DNA from: Incurvaria masculella
Taxonomy: Eukaryota; Arthropoda; Insecta; Lepidoptera; Incurvariidae
NCBI GenBank assembly: GCA_946894095.1
Contig: OX335650.1
Span: 1,736,001 to 1,800,000, forward strand
Direction of reading: 5' to 3'
DNA: 64,000 nt
Under the pieces are notes generated by a model that saw only the letters and a program-made list of their open reading frames with translations, was not told the origin of the DNA and searched no databases. A program made the translations under genes and the position numbers. Of this stretch, positions 33,851 to 44,954 are shown piece by piece (position 1 is the first letter of the stretch; each line of letters begins with the position of its first letter).

Positions 33851-36192
33851 ACATAATGTTATTATTTAAGATAATAAATATGTCTTTTTCACAATATGAA
33901 CATATATTATTTTATATAACGTATACATTTTATTTATCTGAAACCAAAATATAAATTTGAACGTGTGAATCAGCTGCCTTGGTCACAGGAGTTCTTATCG
34001 TATTCAATAGACGCGTCATGCATCGGTCAGATTTGAGGGCCGTCTCAAATATAGTCATACTTACTCCACTGGGACGAGATTACATTGCTCTCACTAACGT
34101 CAGATGTGCATGAAATTCCTGGCTAAGAGTTTGCAACACAGAATGCTACTCTAATTAATGCACGCAACTACGGCATGTAATTAAAATATGGTAAATATGT
34201 TAACATTATAAACCCATTTTTTTTTATTTTGTAATGATGTCACGTTTGTTCCCTATCAAATTAGGTTGTAAATATTCAGGAAAACTGTGTCGTATTCTTG
34301 AGTTACTGTGTTTTACTTTTTCATGTCATGTCATTCAATTCACAATCCATTTAAAGCAGCGAATTACTTTAGGTATTTTTCCCGGATCTTTTTTTAAGAG
34401 TGCTGTTCTATTTTACAGTGTTAGGGGCTAATGTATGGAATGTTAATGAAGTTATGGCTCAAATCCTAACCGGTTACTGCTTTGCATATTTGGAGCAAAG
34501 TAGAATGATGTATTTTTCTTGTTCGGCTTAAAAACGACAAACGACATTAAAAATAACAAAAGACATTTTTGCAGATTTAATTTTTAACTCAGTTCTTCGA
34601 CATCCTGTTTAGCCACTTATGCATAGTTTAACGCATATACATATATAGCGAGCTGTCATTGGGTGGAACAGACGTATTAAGCAAATCCCATATTATCCTC
34701 TTTCGTCCTTAGTGGTCAATTAGCTTAGCCAAAAAGGTTTCCATTAGAGCTGTTTGGGAGGCTTTGCTTGGTAATGTCGGCCGAGCCACTTAGCGCTAAT
34801 CAAAGCTTTGTCTGCGAATATCGACACCTCCGCTAATTCTTCGCTATACTGCGAAAGACGTAGAGTAGAGATGTGGAGACTTCATTTAGACCCCTGAACC
34901 TTGCAATTTGGCGGCAACGTATTTGTTTAGCGGCCGGTAACTGATGAGGTGGTTGAGTAGAGTCTAGTAGCGTAAAGGCACGCCGCGCGTTCCAAGAAAG
35001 CCCTACCCTATCCTGGATCCAGATCTAAAGGTTGGGTTTCTGAGCTGACCGAGCTTCCTATATCCGCAGCTCGCAATCGCCTACACTTCACTCATCCCCA
35101 TACGGCCGGCATTGCCACGTGGAACTTATGTCACCGATCCCCAATGCTTACAAATTGATCTTCTCCTGATGGCTTTCAAAAATCTTTCTCCAAAATTTTC
35201 TGTGTCACAAGCACAGACAGAAGCAGAGACTAGAAAAACTACTTGTGCCATTTATCTGTATATTATTATAAATTTTATTTTCTATTTCAAATTTGAAATA
35301 AACATCTCCAATATAAGGCCTCGACAAAATATGGGTATCTCTGAAATATTCGAGCTTCACCTCGAATGAGATTTTTCACGGCTGATGCACTATTTGGAGG
35401 CACCTAGAATTTGGTGAATGTTTCTGGAAATAAGCTCCATCGATATAAAGATGCCCGAGCGCTGGGGGCAAACCGATTTTTTGGATCCGAAACAAGCGAT
35501 AACATGGAAATAATACCAGACAATACAGACAAGACATGGACAGATATAGACAGAGGTGATAATATAAAGATTAATAATCTATGGCTATAAATAGTCTTTG
35601 AAGTTTCGAAGTGACGAGTGGACGTGTAATAAAATTGTGTATGTGTAAATAAATTATTTTGAATAAAAATAAACTTTGGATGTTTTCGCCTTTAATTTCA
35701 CGCTACAATAATGTCGTTTTCTGATCAATATATTCAATATTTCTTCATTTTAAATTCAAAATTCCGTTTTTTTAACTAGATTTCATTTTGATCCATTTCA
35801 TTTTCATTTAAGGCCCCTGTCACTCTCCGAAGTCGAGCAATCTCTAGGTTTCTATCATTCAACGTACGGATTGACTATCCTTAACGACATCAAATCAATT
35901 TATAGACAAAGTTGCCAAATACCGAACATCTTTCAACAAAATCCGTTCACACAACAATCTGCTTTGTTTAATAAATCTCCACGGGGACTATATAATTTGC
36001 TTTACATGCAAATGCCCGCATTTCCTCAACGAGTTCCGAACTAAACCCGCAACTTTGTCGGGATGCATGCACTTCCTGGATTCATTGCAGCTACATAGGT
36101 CTTAGTTCAAAACTACTGCTATTGCAGCGCCCATTGCAATTTTTGTATTCAAGGAATTAAAACCCTCCGCCTTGGAGATAATATTTAGAATC
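33851..36192. other. Least repetitive stretch; possible regulatory DNA at 34640-34900 and 35800-36170
   Basis: No gene or repeat family recognised. Two blocks have denser, balanced composition and clusters of homeodomain- and HMG-box-like words: 'gcgctaatcaaagctttgtc' near 34794, and 'ttacatgcaaatgcccg' plus 'caatctgctttgtttaataa' near 35957-36018. This is motif-level inference, useful mainly for choosing where to test conservation. Confidence 0.25.
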
Positions 36193-36300
36193 GTATTCAG
36201 AGAGCACCTGTCAGAACTTAGTACGTGATTAGCACCGGACTAACCATACAAAAACCGCATTAATCCGCTGGATTAAAGTTAGTCCGCCCACTCTGAATAC
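36193..36300. mobile_element. 108-bp inverted-repeat element
   Basis: GTATTCAGAG (36193) pairs with CTCTGAATAC (ending 36300), and further inside 'caccggactaacc' faces 'agttagtccgcc'. It looks like a very small MITE. Confidence 0.55.
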
Positions 36301-37133
36301 AGCTGATTGTCTATATTCTATGTATAGTTTTTAAAATCTAACTGAGAAAATATTAAAACCAATTCAGAAGTGGGGCGCTTTCATTTCTGTGGTTATTTCG
36401 TCAGAGTCTATTTATATACATAGTGTTCTATTAAACTAGAAACAGCCATGCCTTATACAATTTATAAATAAATATTTGATGGCTTGTGATAATAATTTTA
36501 TAAATACTTTTTATAATACTAAAAATACGTTATTAAATGACATGGCAGATTATTTGCCGTTTTACGACCTTGGGCACTGAATCTCAGACTTCGCGCATAA
36601 AAAACTCATATTTATTTGCTTACATAACAAATTTGTGCAATAATTGCTGGCTTAACGCTCTCATCATAACTTCCCCTAGTAGTCCAATAGGGTTTATTGC
36701 TGAAGTAATGGCCCTACCGCGCGCTGTGTAGTTGCTCTGTGTGGATACCCGCAAATACACCTCAGAATACAGGTTTTCGTATGTAAGTGAGCCCTGCAAG
36801 GATAAAGCCAAAACTGATTACGCTTTTATCTTAAAAGGTCGCAAGTTCGAAGGCACGCGAGCCCACCGGACCGTAAATTATTGCTAAAGAGCGGGCGCGT
36901 CCCGAGCCAAATTCGTTCGTTTATTTGGCTATCCGAGGTACGAAGGTGGGGGAGGCTTGTTTCGCTTCTCTGCCCACCCCGTACTCCGTCCGATTGCACG
37001 GCCGGAAAGGTTTATCTCCATTTATCAGCCGACCAGCGACATTTCCGCGTGCTTCGGCGATAGATGGATTGGCCAAGCTGCTGGCGCCGTGCGGATAGAA
37101 TCCTTATCCACGCAGCATGAAGGTTAGGCTTGG
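36301..37133. other. Sequence with a GC-rich block at 36840-37110; no gene seen
   Basis: 36840-37110 is GC-richer and free of the window's repeats. 'ttcgtttatttggctatcc' and 'aaggtttatctccatttat' are forkhead/GATA-like words. It could be a regulatory element or an exon of an unidentified gene; no frame is persuasive. Confidence 0.25.
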
Positions 37134-37518
37134 TTTTTTTTTTATGTGACTGGACATGGATGGCTAATACCACAAGTTCTGTCATGGTATTAGCCCAACA
37201 CACTACATGGGAACTAGGTGCCATGCCAGAACCTTCCTTATATTGCACGGCTACATTGAACTGGATGGAAAACACGGACAATTTTTCATTGCCGCTTCGA
37301 CCATCGTTCATCCAATGCGATGGTACCAACCCGGGCGGGATAAACCCTACCACCTAGTAAGTAAGGAAGGGGACCTACAGCTTAACGTGGAATCCGAACC
37401 ACGGCCAGCCTCTCTCAACGGTCGAATGGTCACCCATCCAAGACCAGACCGGACCCAGCGTTGCTTAACTTCGGAGAGCGATCGCCGAAGTGTCGCGCCA
37501 CTGGGCCACTCAGGCTGA
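37134..37518 (-). mobile_element. SINE-A variant with 5S rRNA-like head
   Basis: Body and tail are the same as the tRNA-headed copies ('cacggctacattgaactgga', 'caacccgggcgggataaacc'). The head differs. Reverse complement of 37428-37490 reads CCGAAGTTAAGCAACG followed, after about 16 bases, by CTTGGATGGGTGACC. These are the A-box and C-box segments of the internal promoter of 5S rRNA genes. Further out, TGGCCCAGTGGCGCG resembles a tRNA A box, so the head may be composite. The switch to the common body occurs near GTGGTTCGGATTCC. Confidence 0.85.
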
Positions 37519-37689
37519 CAAAATGGTGTTAAATGGTGCATGCACTGCCCGCAAAAAGTTTGCTTCCTGGTTCAAACCCTTTCATGAATTGTATGTAACA
37601 GCGTGCTCCATTCGGAGTATCCATGCACTCTACAGAATGTTCGCGGGCGGTATCTCCGCTGACAAAACCAACTGCCATAACACTAAAAA

Positions 37690-37800
37690 CATGCACATCG
37701 TTTATTGTTTATTCACTATCCTGAGGCAGTAAAGTGTTCTCGGATTTGTCATATTTTACCATTAGTCACTTTAACAATCACAGCGAAGAAGAACTAGTCA
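37690..37800. repeat. LINE-tail-like repeat (tail family 2), copy 2
   Basis: 'gtttattgtttattcactat', 'gttctcggatttgtcatatt' and 'cgaagaagaactagtcag' match 20812-20945. Confidence 0.55.
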
Positions 37801-38214
37801 GATATATTGACGATAGATATTTTCTTATTTCCACTTAGTTTAAGTTTACAAAAGCCTTCCCCTTTTCTCACAGATAAACAAGGTATGCATCGGTTCCCGT
37901 TTGTGTACATTAATGATTATATTTTCTTGAAACATTTACAGAAAGTAATAGATCTTGACTGTGATTGCAAATAGTATACAATACCAAAAAACCTATCCTG
38001 TTGGGGTGCCCCGAAAAAGTCTAGTTCCCATCCACAGATGTATTAAAAATATCTGTGATCCCACCCGACAAAGGCAGAGATTGACTGATGGAGTCTGAAT
38101 CAATTCAGGATCTAACAAAAACTTTTGATTTCTGTTGCTCTTCTAACCAAAGCATGTGTGACACAGACTCAAAATGCGTGTACACCAAAGCAAATACCAA
38201 ATTTCAGATGTATT

Positions 38215-38345
38215 TTTAGGGTTCTGGACCGATAGAGTGCCAACGGAAACCTTTTACTAAACCTGCGGTTTCCGTCCGTCCGTCTGTTAGCGGGCCGTAT
38301 ATCATGAACCGTAATAAGTACACAGGCGAATCCATCCATGAGTGA
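38215..38345 (-). mobile_element. Dispersed element B fragment
   Basis: 'tagggttctggaccg', 'gtgccaacggaaacctttta', 'tccgtccgtccgtctgttag', 'atatcatgaaccgtaataag': the right half of element B in reverse orientation, diverged. Confidence 0.6.
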
Positions 38346-38384
38346 AAGGCCATCGCATTGAGTGAAAATTTAGCAGTTCAGTGG

Positions 38385-38447
38385 TACTTAGTTTCTTCAG
38401 GAAAGAACATGTGTGGGTGTTGTAAGCCATCCACGTCCTAAAAAAAT
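38385..38447 (+). mobile_element. SINE-A fragment (extreme 3' end)
   Basis: 'ttcttcaggaaagaacatgt', 'gtaagccatccacgtcc' and an A-run. Confidence 0.45.
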
Positions 38448-38904
38448 GCTGTATACGGCAATACAACAATGCTTAAAACTCATAAATAATTAAATAGGTC
38501 TTTAAATCAGCTGATTGGATTTAATGATCTTACCTAAGTTCACTAAGTTTAACAATAACCAAAATCAAATTCGTTTTTGAATCATACAATTGTGTTTGCA
38601 TACCAATTTAACTTTTATCTCGTATCCAAATTAGGCACCCAGCATCATACCGAATAAATGTTTTTATGGGTGCAATTAATTATGAATACCAAACGAAGAC
38701 TCCAAATATTCGCATAGTAAGCTGCAATACAGCTTGATTTACTGCGCCAATAAGAGAGATAGCTATCAAGAAGACAATTACCTCACAATCGAGGTGAACC
38801 TTAAGGTCGGTGGTCTGGCCGGCTGTCAGTTTGTTCGACAAATGGATCCGCCCCGACCATAGAATGTAGAAGTTAACAGAAGGACAATCGTAAACATAGC
38901 TACT

Positions 38905-38950
38905 ACAAACACTATGAGCATAGTATTTACACCATGCTCATAGTGTTTGT
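38905..38950. repeat. Perfect 17-bp hairpin
   Basis: ACAAACACTATGAGCAT (38905-38921) and its exact reverse complement (38934-38950) surround a 12-base loop. Confidence 0.85.
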
Positions 38951-40052
38951 ATTTCACCACTGTGATTGCTTCCCTGAAAGCCTTTCCGTTTCCTGCCTAC
39001 ACTGCGTTCTGGTCCATCTTAAGGCGGTACCAATGCAACGCGTGACATCGGTTGTCGAATTTGCTTTGACGTGAATTTGATTAAGGTCTTATCCAAACTG
39101 TGTGCATGTCAGAAAAAATCGAGCGGGTATATGAGATTTTTTTTATGTGACTGATCAGCAGATCCTGGCATACTCGTGGAGTATCATGACAGTATCCATA
39201 TTACCTGTATAAGACTATCCAAAAAAAAAATGCAAAATCGAATCAAATCCAGAAATTCGAAAAGTGTCTCCGATCGGCGACCAAACCCGATACGAAATCG
39301 ATCGACTCCGACGAAAAAAAGGTCAAGTACAGTTAATAAAATACAGGTAAATTCCAAGCATAGATTGTAAGAATGTATAGCTGTTAAAATGTTAAATTTG
39401 AAATATGCGACTAAGCATTAATAATTTATAAAGAAACTCCGAATGTATCCACTTAAGAATAAGAATAAGACATTTTATTTGCCACAACACATAAGTACAA
39501 TAGAGTAATGAACATAAAACAAATTAAACTAAATTAAAAACACTTAAACATTGCATTCTCTTGTAGGTATCTTCAATTTGTGACAAATGGGATCAATCTC
39601 AGCTGTCTCGCAGAAAACTACGAAGCTGGTTTTCAGACGAATCCCTACTATAACTATCTTTAAACATTGCAGTTTAGGTGACGCTGCTTCGTGTTTGCCA
39701 GCATAAAATGAAATGAAAATATAATAAGCTTAATTTTTTATAAAAAATATTAACAGTGTGTGTTTGTAAAAAAAAAAAATTGTGTTTTTGTGTGTAAATG
39801 TGTGAGAGAGATTTAGAATGTGAGGTGTGTCATTTATATACGTATATGAGAGTTGTAACAAGGGTGTTTGTGTGAGGTTATGTGTGTATGCAATGTGGGA
39901 GGGAGAGATTGAGTGGAATAATAATAAAATGGATTGAATATCAATGTAACTAAAATGTTTAACAAATAGATCAGATTAATGGCCTATTGCTGACTTAAAA
40001 GATGGGATTTCAGAGTTTTTTTAAAAGAGGACAGCGACTGCTTATGGGACAC
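38951..40052. other. AT-rich sequence; LINE-tail trace at 39440-39560 and GT-rich tract at 39755-39920
   Basis: 'aagaataagaataagacatt' and 'attttatttgccacaacaca' resemble the antisense tail of a retrotransposon. The GT-rich tract is low complexity. No gene seen. Confidence 0.4.
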
Positions 40053-40588
40053 TTAAGGTGTCCCTTCCCGGCGGGACTAACTCATTCCCGGGTACGGTAC
40101 AAAACCGTGCTATTCCTTCTATCTTTCAAAGAAAAAGACAGGCTCCGTGATGAGGCGGATGCAACATGTCCACAAAGCAGACAATGCGCATAGTGTTCGA
40201 TTTGGTAAGATTAACGAAAATTTTAATTACAAAACTACTTCTAGCTAAAAGTATACTACGACCGCTGTATTCAATAATCTAACAAAAACGAAATTGATTA
40301 TAAATGTTCATGATAAGCTATGTCTGATGACTAATCTTTTTAAGACGTACACATTTATTCGCTGAGTAATCCACCTCCAAAGTTATTGTATAAAAACACG
40401 CGAAAAATTCGAACTTTCAGACCTTATAACTTAGAGATCAAACACAATTATGCAATGCCAATGGTCATCAGACATCTAGTTTGATCAAATAAAGCTATTT
40501 TGAGCAAAATTTTGGATTCTGACAAGAAATATGGGCGTGATCTTCTTTCCCCGTTTGTATGGGGAGTTGAGCGGGATGGCCCACCTTT
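40053..40588 (+). mobile_element. TTAA MITE (family 1), copy
   Basis: The left end TTAAGGTGTCCCTTCCCGGC and right end 'gagcgggatggcccacc' bound about 536 bp with the family interior, including 'ggtacggtacaaaaccgtgc'. The right TTAA has decayed to TTTT. Confidence 0.85.
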
Positions 40589-40814
40589 TTTTCCAAATCC
40601 CTCTCAATACAAGACAGTCTTCGTAGATGAGCACCACATGCCGCACCTGACTTGGAGATATGAATTACCAAATACTAAATCTAACATATTTTTGCATGAG
40701 TTAGTTAAAAAGTTGAATTGGGAGAAGCCAGTCAGATTAAAACCAAAAATAAGCTGGTCAGCTGATTCCTGTAACATACACCGCCCTGCCTTTATACACC
40801 CGAATTTTAGTTAA
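40589..40814 (+). pseudogene. C-terminal coding remnant of unknown protein next to a MITE
   Basis: An open frame runs from inside the MITE to a stop at 40812-40814. The part beyond the MITE (about 74 codons) has ordinary amino-acid composition with words like 'HHMPHLTWRYELP' and 'LHELVKKLNWEKPVRLKPK', unlike the AT-driven frames elsewhere. I do not recognise the family. It is followed by a repeat that also occurs at 63596-64000, so the coding part may belong to a transposon. The upstream part is lost, or separated by the MITE. Confidence 0.3.
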
Positions 40815-41172
40815 GTATTATTAGTTTCTCGGTATTGGTCAAAATCTCAAACGGGAATCTTATTATTACTTTATTTATAAGGCTGCTCTTAAACCATTAT
40901 ACTCTTAAGTTTCTGTAGGTGGTAGCATTTAAAGGAACTATATGTGATCAGCTCACTGTAGTAGTTTATGACAAAACTCATATTATTAAAACCTAATGTG
41001 CAAGTGTTTCACAGTGTTTTATTGCCATTGGAGCAGTGCATCGCTGTAAGGTGACGCTTGGTTCGGGTTATCTCTTTCCCAAAAATATGGTCGAGAGAGG
41101 TAATACCTGTGCCCGGCGTGATGCTCGTGAACGGGTGCTGTTTGTGGGGACTGGTCTGCTCCAATTGGCAAC
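40793..41172 (+). repeat. ~380-bp dispersed repeat, copy 1
   Basis: Begins 'tatacacccgaatttt' and runs through 'agtttctcggtattggtcaa', 'ggtggtagcatttaaag', 'tgtgcaagtgtttcacagtg' and 'gatgctcgtgaacgggtgct' to 'ctccaattggcaac'. The same order is found at 63596-64000. The class is unknown; it looks like a 3' untranslated region or internal segment of a mobile element. Confidence 0.85.
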
Positions 41173-41351
41173 AAATTGGTGGGGATAGTCTTTGCAAATA
41201 AAATTATATTTGTCATGAACTGTTGCATACGGCATGAATTGTTAATTTTTTTGAATTCATGTTAATATCGTGTTTTACCTGCGTTTTTATTTAAAAAATT
41301 ACAAAAATGTATGTACAAAAATGTATTTTTTTTAATAAAAACGTTAAAAAA

Positions 41352-41475
41352 AAACAGCAGAGTTTCTTTCCAGTTCCTCTTCGCTGTGTTTTGTTTTGCT
41401 AAACTGGCCAATGTTAAAATATGACAAATCCGAATGCAGTGTACTGTCTATGGATGATGAATAGACAATTCAATA
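41352..41475. repeat. LINE-tail-like repeat (tail family 2), copy 3 (inverted)
   Basis: 'cagagtttctttccagttcc', 'aatatgacaaatccgaatgc', 'tgtctatggatgatgaatag': reverse orientation relative to 20812-20945. Confidence 0.6.
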
Positions 41476-42535
41476 TAGAACCTACTGGCGCGGAATGATG
41501 AATACTGACTGACAAAACAAAAGTTGACCTACTGCCGGCGTATCTACTGTGACTTTACAGATGTTCGCCCACGCCACCATTCCCCGCAAACGGCTGTTTA
41601 AAAGGATTTCGCATGTTATTTATTTGGAGGATATGGACCATCATTCATATTTTATTATTTGCTTTGGGAGCATTTTATTTATTTTTCGCGTGGAGTTAAA
41701 CGAGAATCAGTCGTTAATGGGACGGCGTGAGTAATGAGACTTTCTCATTGGAGAGTTTATTTATTTTAAAACCGTGTTTGGAGTAAATGGGTTTGTATTT
41801 ATCCTTTCAACCAGTAATTACGTGACGAGCAGGTAATATAGATATTATTCATGTATCGATTCACTAAAATTATCGAATTTCTCGAGTCAGTTCATCATTA
41901 CCGTTGATGTTTTTTGCAAGATTACAAATAGTTTAACGATTTCTGTAAGACAGTTTGCTGAACAGAAGAAATTTAACTCACAATTACGTCTAACAATAAA
42001 GGGTCGTGCACTCGACAATATAAACGATATAAATTCTAAATCAACGTCAACGAATCATTAAACACGTCGCTTTTTATGGACTGCAACTCCATGCGGTTTA
42101 TTAAAAGTGACGTGTTTGAACATCGACTAACTCAGATATCTGTTCCTGCAATCGAGTCTAAGAGAGCTCAAATAAATTCTTAGCACTTATAGAAAATATC
42201 TGTTACAGCTAAGCATTTAAAAACTAGGTTCCTCTGTTGATAGATAGTTGTGGTTGACCGTCTAGTCACCTGTGCAGTTAAAAACTGCCTAAAAACTTAT
42301 GTAGCTTGTTCATCACTAACATATAATACATTCATTATATTTCGGTTCACTATGGTGAGGTAAATCAATATATTAACATATCTCGTCACTTTCAAAGGGC
42401 ATCCTTCCTTTCTTCATTTACTTTGTTACCCCGGAGGGGTAAGCAGAAATGATGAAGCGCCATGAGTTACGATCGCAGAATACGATTTTAAACAGATATG
42501 GATCTCTTCACACATTCTCTACGATTACGGGTGCT
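41476..42535. other. Sequence with a family-3 inverted element at ~41995-42165
   Basis: 'gggtcgtgcactcga', 'aaacacgtcgctttttatgg' and 'aaaagtgacgtgtttgaaca' match the element at 18862-19021. The rest is featureless. Confidence 0.4.
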
Positions 42536-42752
42536 ACGAATTTCATTTCATTTCATTTATTTAAACTTTTTGGTAGTCAAACTACACCAAGTTACGTCAC
42601 AAAGATCCGCGGATTCGATCAACCCAGTAAAGAAGAACCCGCAAAGAAACTTCACGGGTTTACATAACATATTTTTCCGTCCACAATTATGAAATACATA
42701 CTTAGATCTAAATGCTACTGCCAAACAATTCCTTGGCAGAACAGTTGTAAGG
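42536..42752 (-). repeat. LINE-tail-like repeat (tail family 1), inverted copy
   Basis: Starts 'tttcatttcatttcattta' (the tail) and continues 'agatccgcggattcgatcaa', 'cgcaaagaaacttcacgg', 'gatctaaatgctactgccaa' and 'acaattccttggca'. It is the longest match to 56892-57107. Confidence 0.7.
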
Positions 42753-42947
42753 CAAAGAACAAAGAACAATAGAAACAGCAACCCTAAGTTTAAGTTACTT
42801 ACAACTAATAAAGTTACTAATTCAATTATATAAATTAATATAATTTATTTAATTTATTTTTGACCATAAGAATTTGACCTTAACGAAGCAAACGACCTAA
42901 ATGCCTATTTCAATATATGCCTAATAATAATAAATAATAAATAATTA

Positions 42948-43222
42948 CGCGGCTACAGTTAACTGACCGGTAAATACGGACAATGCCAATCATATTTCAT
43001 TTACCCTTTCATTTTTATTTTTCATTGCCGCTTCGACAATCTTTTCATCCAATGCGATGGTACCAACCCGGGCGGGCTTAAACCTTACCACCTAATACTA
43101 ATACTAAGACGAAATGCACTTATCGAACTCGGAAAGAGAAAGACAGTGGGGCATGTCGGAATTGAACCCAGGCCTCTGGTACGCTAGGCCAGTCCCCGCG
43201 ACAATAGGCTACGAGTCGCTGA
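42948..43222 (-). mobile_element. SINE-A, tRNA-like head, body rearranged
   Basis: The head is complete in reverse ('gggttcaattccgacatgcc', 'gtagcctattgtcgcgggga') and the middle body present ('ccatttcatcca'-type region, 'ggtaccaacccgggcgggct'). The tail third is replaced by AT-rich sequence with a decayed 'cgcggctacagttaactga'. Confidence 0.75.
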
Positions 43223-43384
43223 AAAAGTTATTATATCGACTGTTAAAAACACCTCGACAAGCGAAGTAACATTCAAGCAGTAATCTGAAATATGTTAAAT
43301 TCTCGTACCTGTATTCCGGAGCATCCGACGGTCGTCATTTAAATTTCGATGAAAAGTTAACAGAATTTCAGGAGCGGCAGCAAT

Positions 43385-43530
43385 GGCGTGAATAATAGAG
43401 TTGTTCGGCAGTGGTCGCACGTCCTGCGGCGGCTGCGGTGGCGCCCGCCCGCCCGCGCCCGGCGGTGGGCGGGCGGACGCGGTGGGCGGGCGGCCGCTCG
43501 TGCGGTGAGCCCGCGTCTCCTCCTGACGTG
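43385..43530. promoter_or_regulatory. Very GC-rich island
   Basis: About 145 bp at roughly 75-80% GC by eye, rich in GGCGGGCGG and CCCGCCCG words, inside DNA of about 35% GC. Read on the minus strand there is a plausible splice acceptor (ttcgcacgtcag at ~43536-43525) before an open Pro/Arg/Gly/Ala-rich stretch. It could be a promoter, an exon with extreme codon bias, or a GC-biased patch. I cannot choose. Confidence 0.3.
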
Positions 43531-43630
43531 CGAAATACATAGTTATAGCATTGTTTGTGTGCGGAAATAGGCAAGTTGTTGATTTCAGATTTCTTGCGGA
43601 AATCGACGAAAATTTGCCCTTTGATTTTTT

Positions 43631-43885
43631 TAGGGTTCCGTACCTAAAGGTTGCCAACGGAACCCTGTTCCTAAGCCTCCGCTGTCCATCCGTCCGTCTG
43701 TCACAGTGATGTATCTTATGAACCGTAATTGGTAGGCGACCGAAATTTTTACAGAGTGTGTATTTATTTTGAAAAATAACAAAAATGGAAGGATGCCCCG
43801 TACAAATATTTTTTTGTGTTAAATAGTGTAGGATGGTACGGAACCCTTTGTGTACGAGTACGACTTGCATTTAGCCGGTTTTTTC
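43631..43885 (-). mobile_element. Dispersed element B, inverted copy
   Basis: 'tagggttccgtacctaaagg', 'tgccaacggaaccctgttcc', 'cagagtgtgtatttatttt', 'gatggtacggaaccctttgt', 'cgacttgcatttagccgg'. Confidence 0.75.
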
Positions 43886-44181
43886 TTGCAATTGTGTTTT
43901 TGTTCACGCTGTGTTCTGTCGTCTCTACCATGGAGAATGCTGTCGGAGCTGCATAACGCTGTCGCTCCCCTTCTTTTCATCTTCAACAATTATCGTCATA
44001 TATGAACCAATTTACACAAATTAAATTATGTATTATACACGTAAACTTTCCTCTTGAATCACTTCGTCTATAGGTAAAAACCGTATGAAAATCAGTTCGG
44101 TAGTTTTTGAGTTTATTGCCTTCAGACAGACAGACGCAGTGGGGGGCTTCTTTTTATAATTTGTAGCGATAATGTAATGTA
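43886..44181. other. Sequence with a possible old repeat at 44085-44165
   Basis: 'aatcagttcggtagtttttg' and 'cagacagacagacgc' resemble the 3' region of the repeat at 53590-53830. Confidence 0.35.
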
Positions 44182-44303
44182 ATTTATTTATTTATTTTAT
44201 TTATTTTATTTATTTTATTTATTTTATTTATTTTATTTATTTTATTTATTTTATTTATTTTATTTATTTTATTTATTTTATTTATTTTATTTATTTATTT
44301 ATT
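44182..44303. repeat. Microsatellite, 9-base unit TTTATTTTA
   Basis: About 120 bp of tandem 9-mers, probably grown from the tail of a retroposon. Confidence 0.9.
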
Positions 44304-44954
44304 CATAAAAGTACAAAGTTTACATGATATATGTTATCTCCTAAACTAAACTATGTTTGTATTGCAGGAGATAACCTAAAATGACACGTTCGGTTACATG
44401 CCTACACATCCACAATATTAATAATACTAATAATATATGTTATTTCTATGTGTATGCATGATTTGTGTGTAGGTAGCATTCAGGTGAGTAATATATGTGT
44501 GAATGTATATTATTTATATATTATTTGTATATATTTTTTCCAACCCTTCCCAATTTGTATAATAAGTTGCGTCAAGTTCTTTGAATTTATTTATGTCATC
44601 TTGAAAAGAGGTTTAATATTATCCATAACAAATTACTAACTTGGAGTGCCATCGCGAGTTGCGTGATGATGGATTTTTTAGTTTTCAGAACGACTTCAGA
44701 ACGGCAACAGCCGTTTTAGAACCGAATCTTCGAAAAGAACTCAAATATTTAATACAGCATAATAGTAACACGACCTTCAACCAACAGTGAAGGTCATTTA
44801 CTAGCAATTTTGACGTCACCTGTACCCTCCAGCTGACCTCGATTCTCCAAAACACCTTTTATAGGCTCTTTTATAGGATCGTACGGAGCACGATCATCGA
44901 AGAAAGCGCCTGTTTCAGTGCAGATAGCACACAAATTGCTGCCAGTTTCGAATA
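44304..44954. other. AT-rich sequence, nothing recognised
   Basis: There is a small hairpin at 44772-44795 (gaccttca / tgaaggtc). No gene supported. Confidence 0.4.

Noticed and set aside
37428..37490. 5S rRNA gene
   Set aside because: Only the internal promoter-like segments are kept; the flanking 5S sequence is missing and it is joined to the SINE body.
43295..43870. 191-codon minus-strand frame as a gene
   Set aside because: Its first half runs through the dispersed element B copy and its second half through the GC island; the join is incidental.
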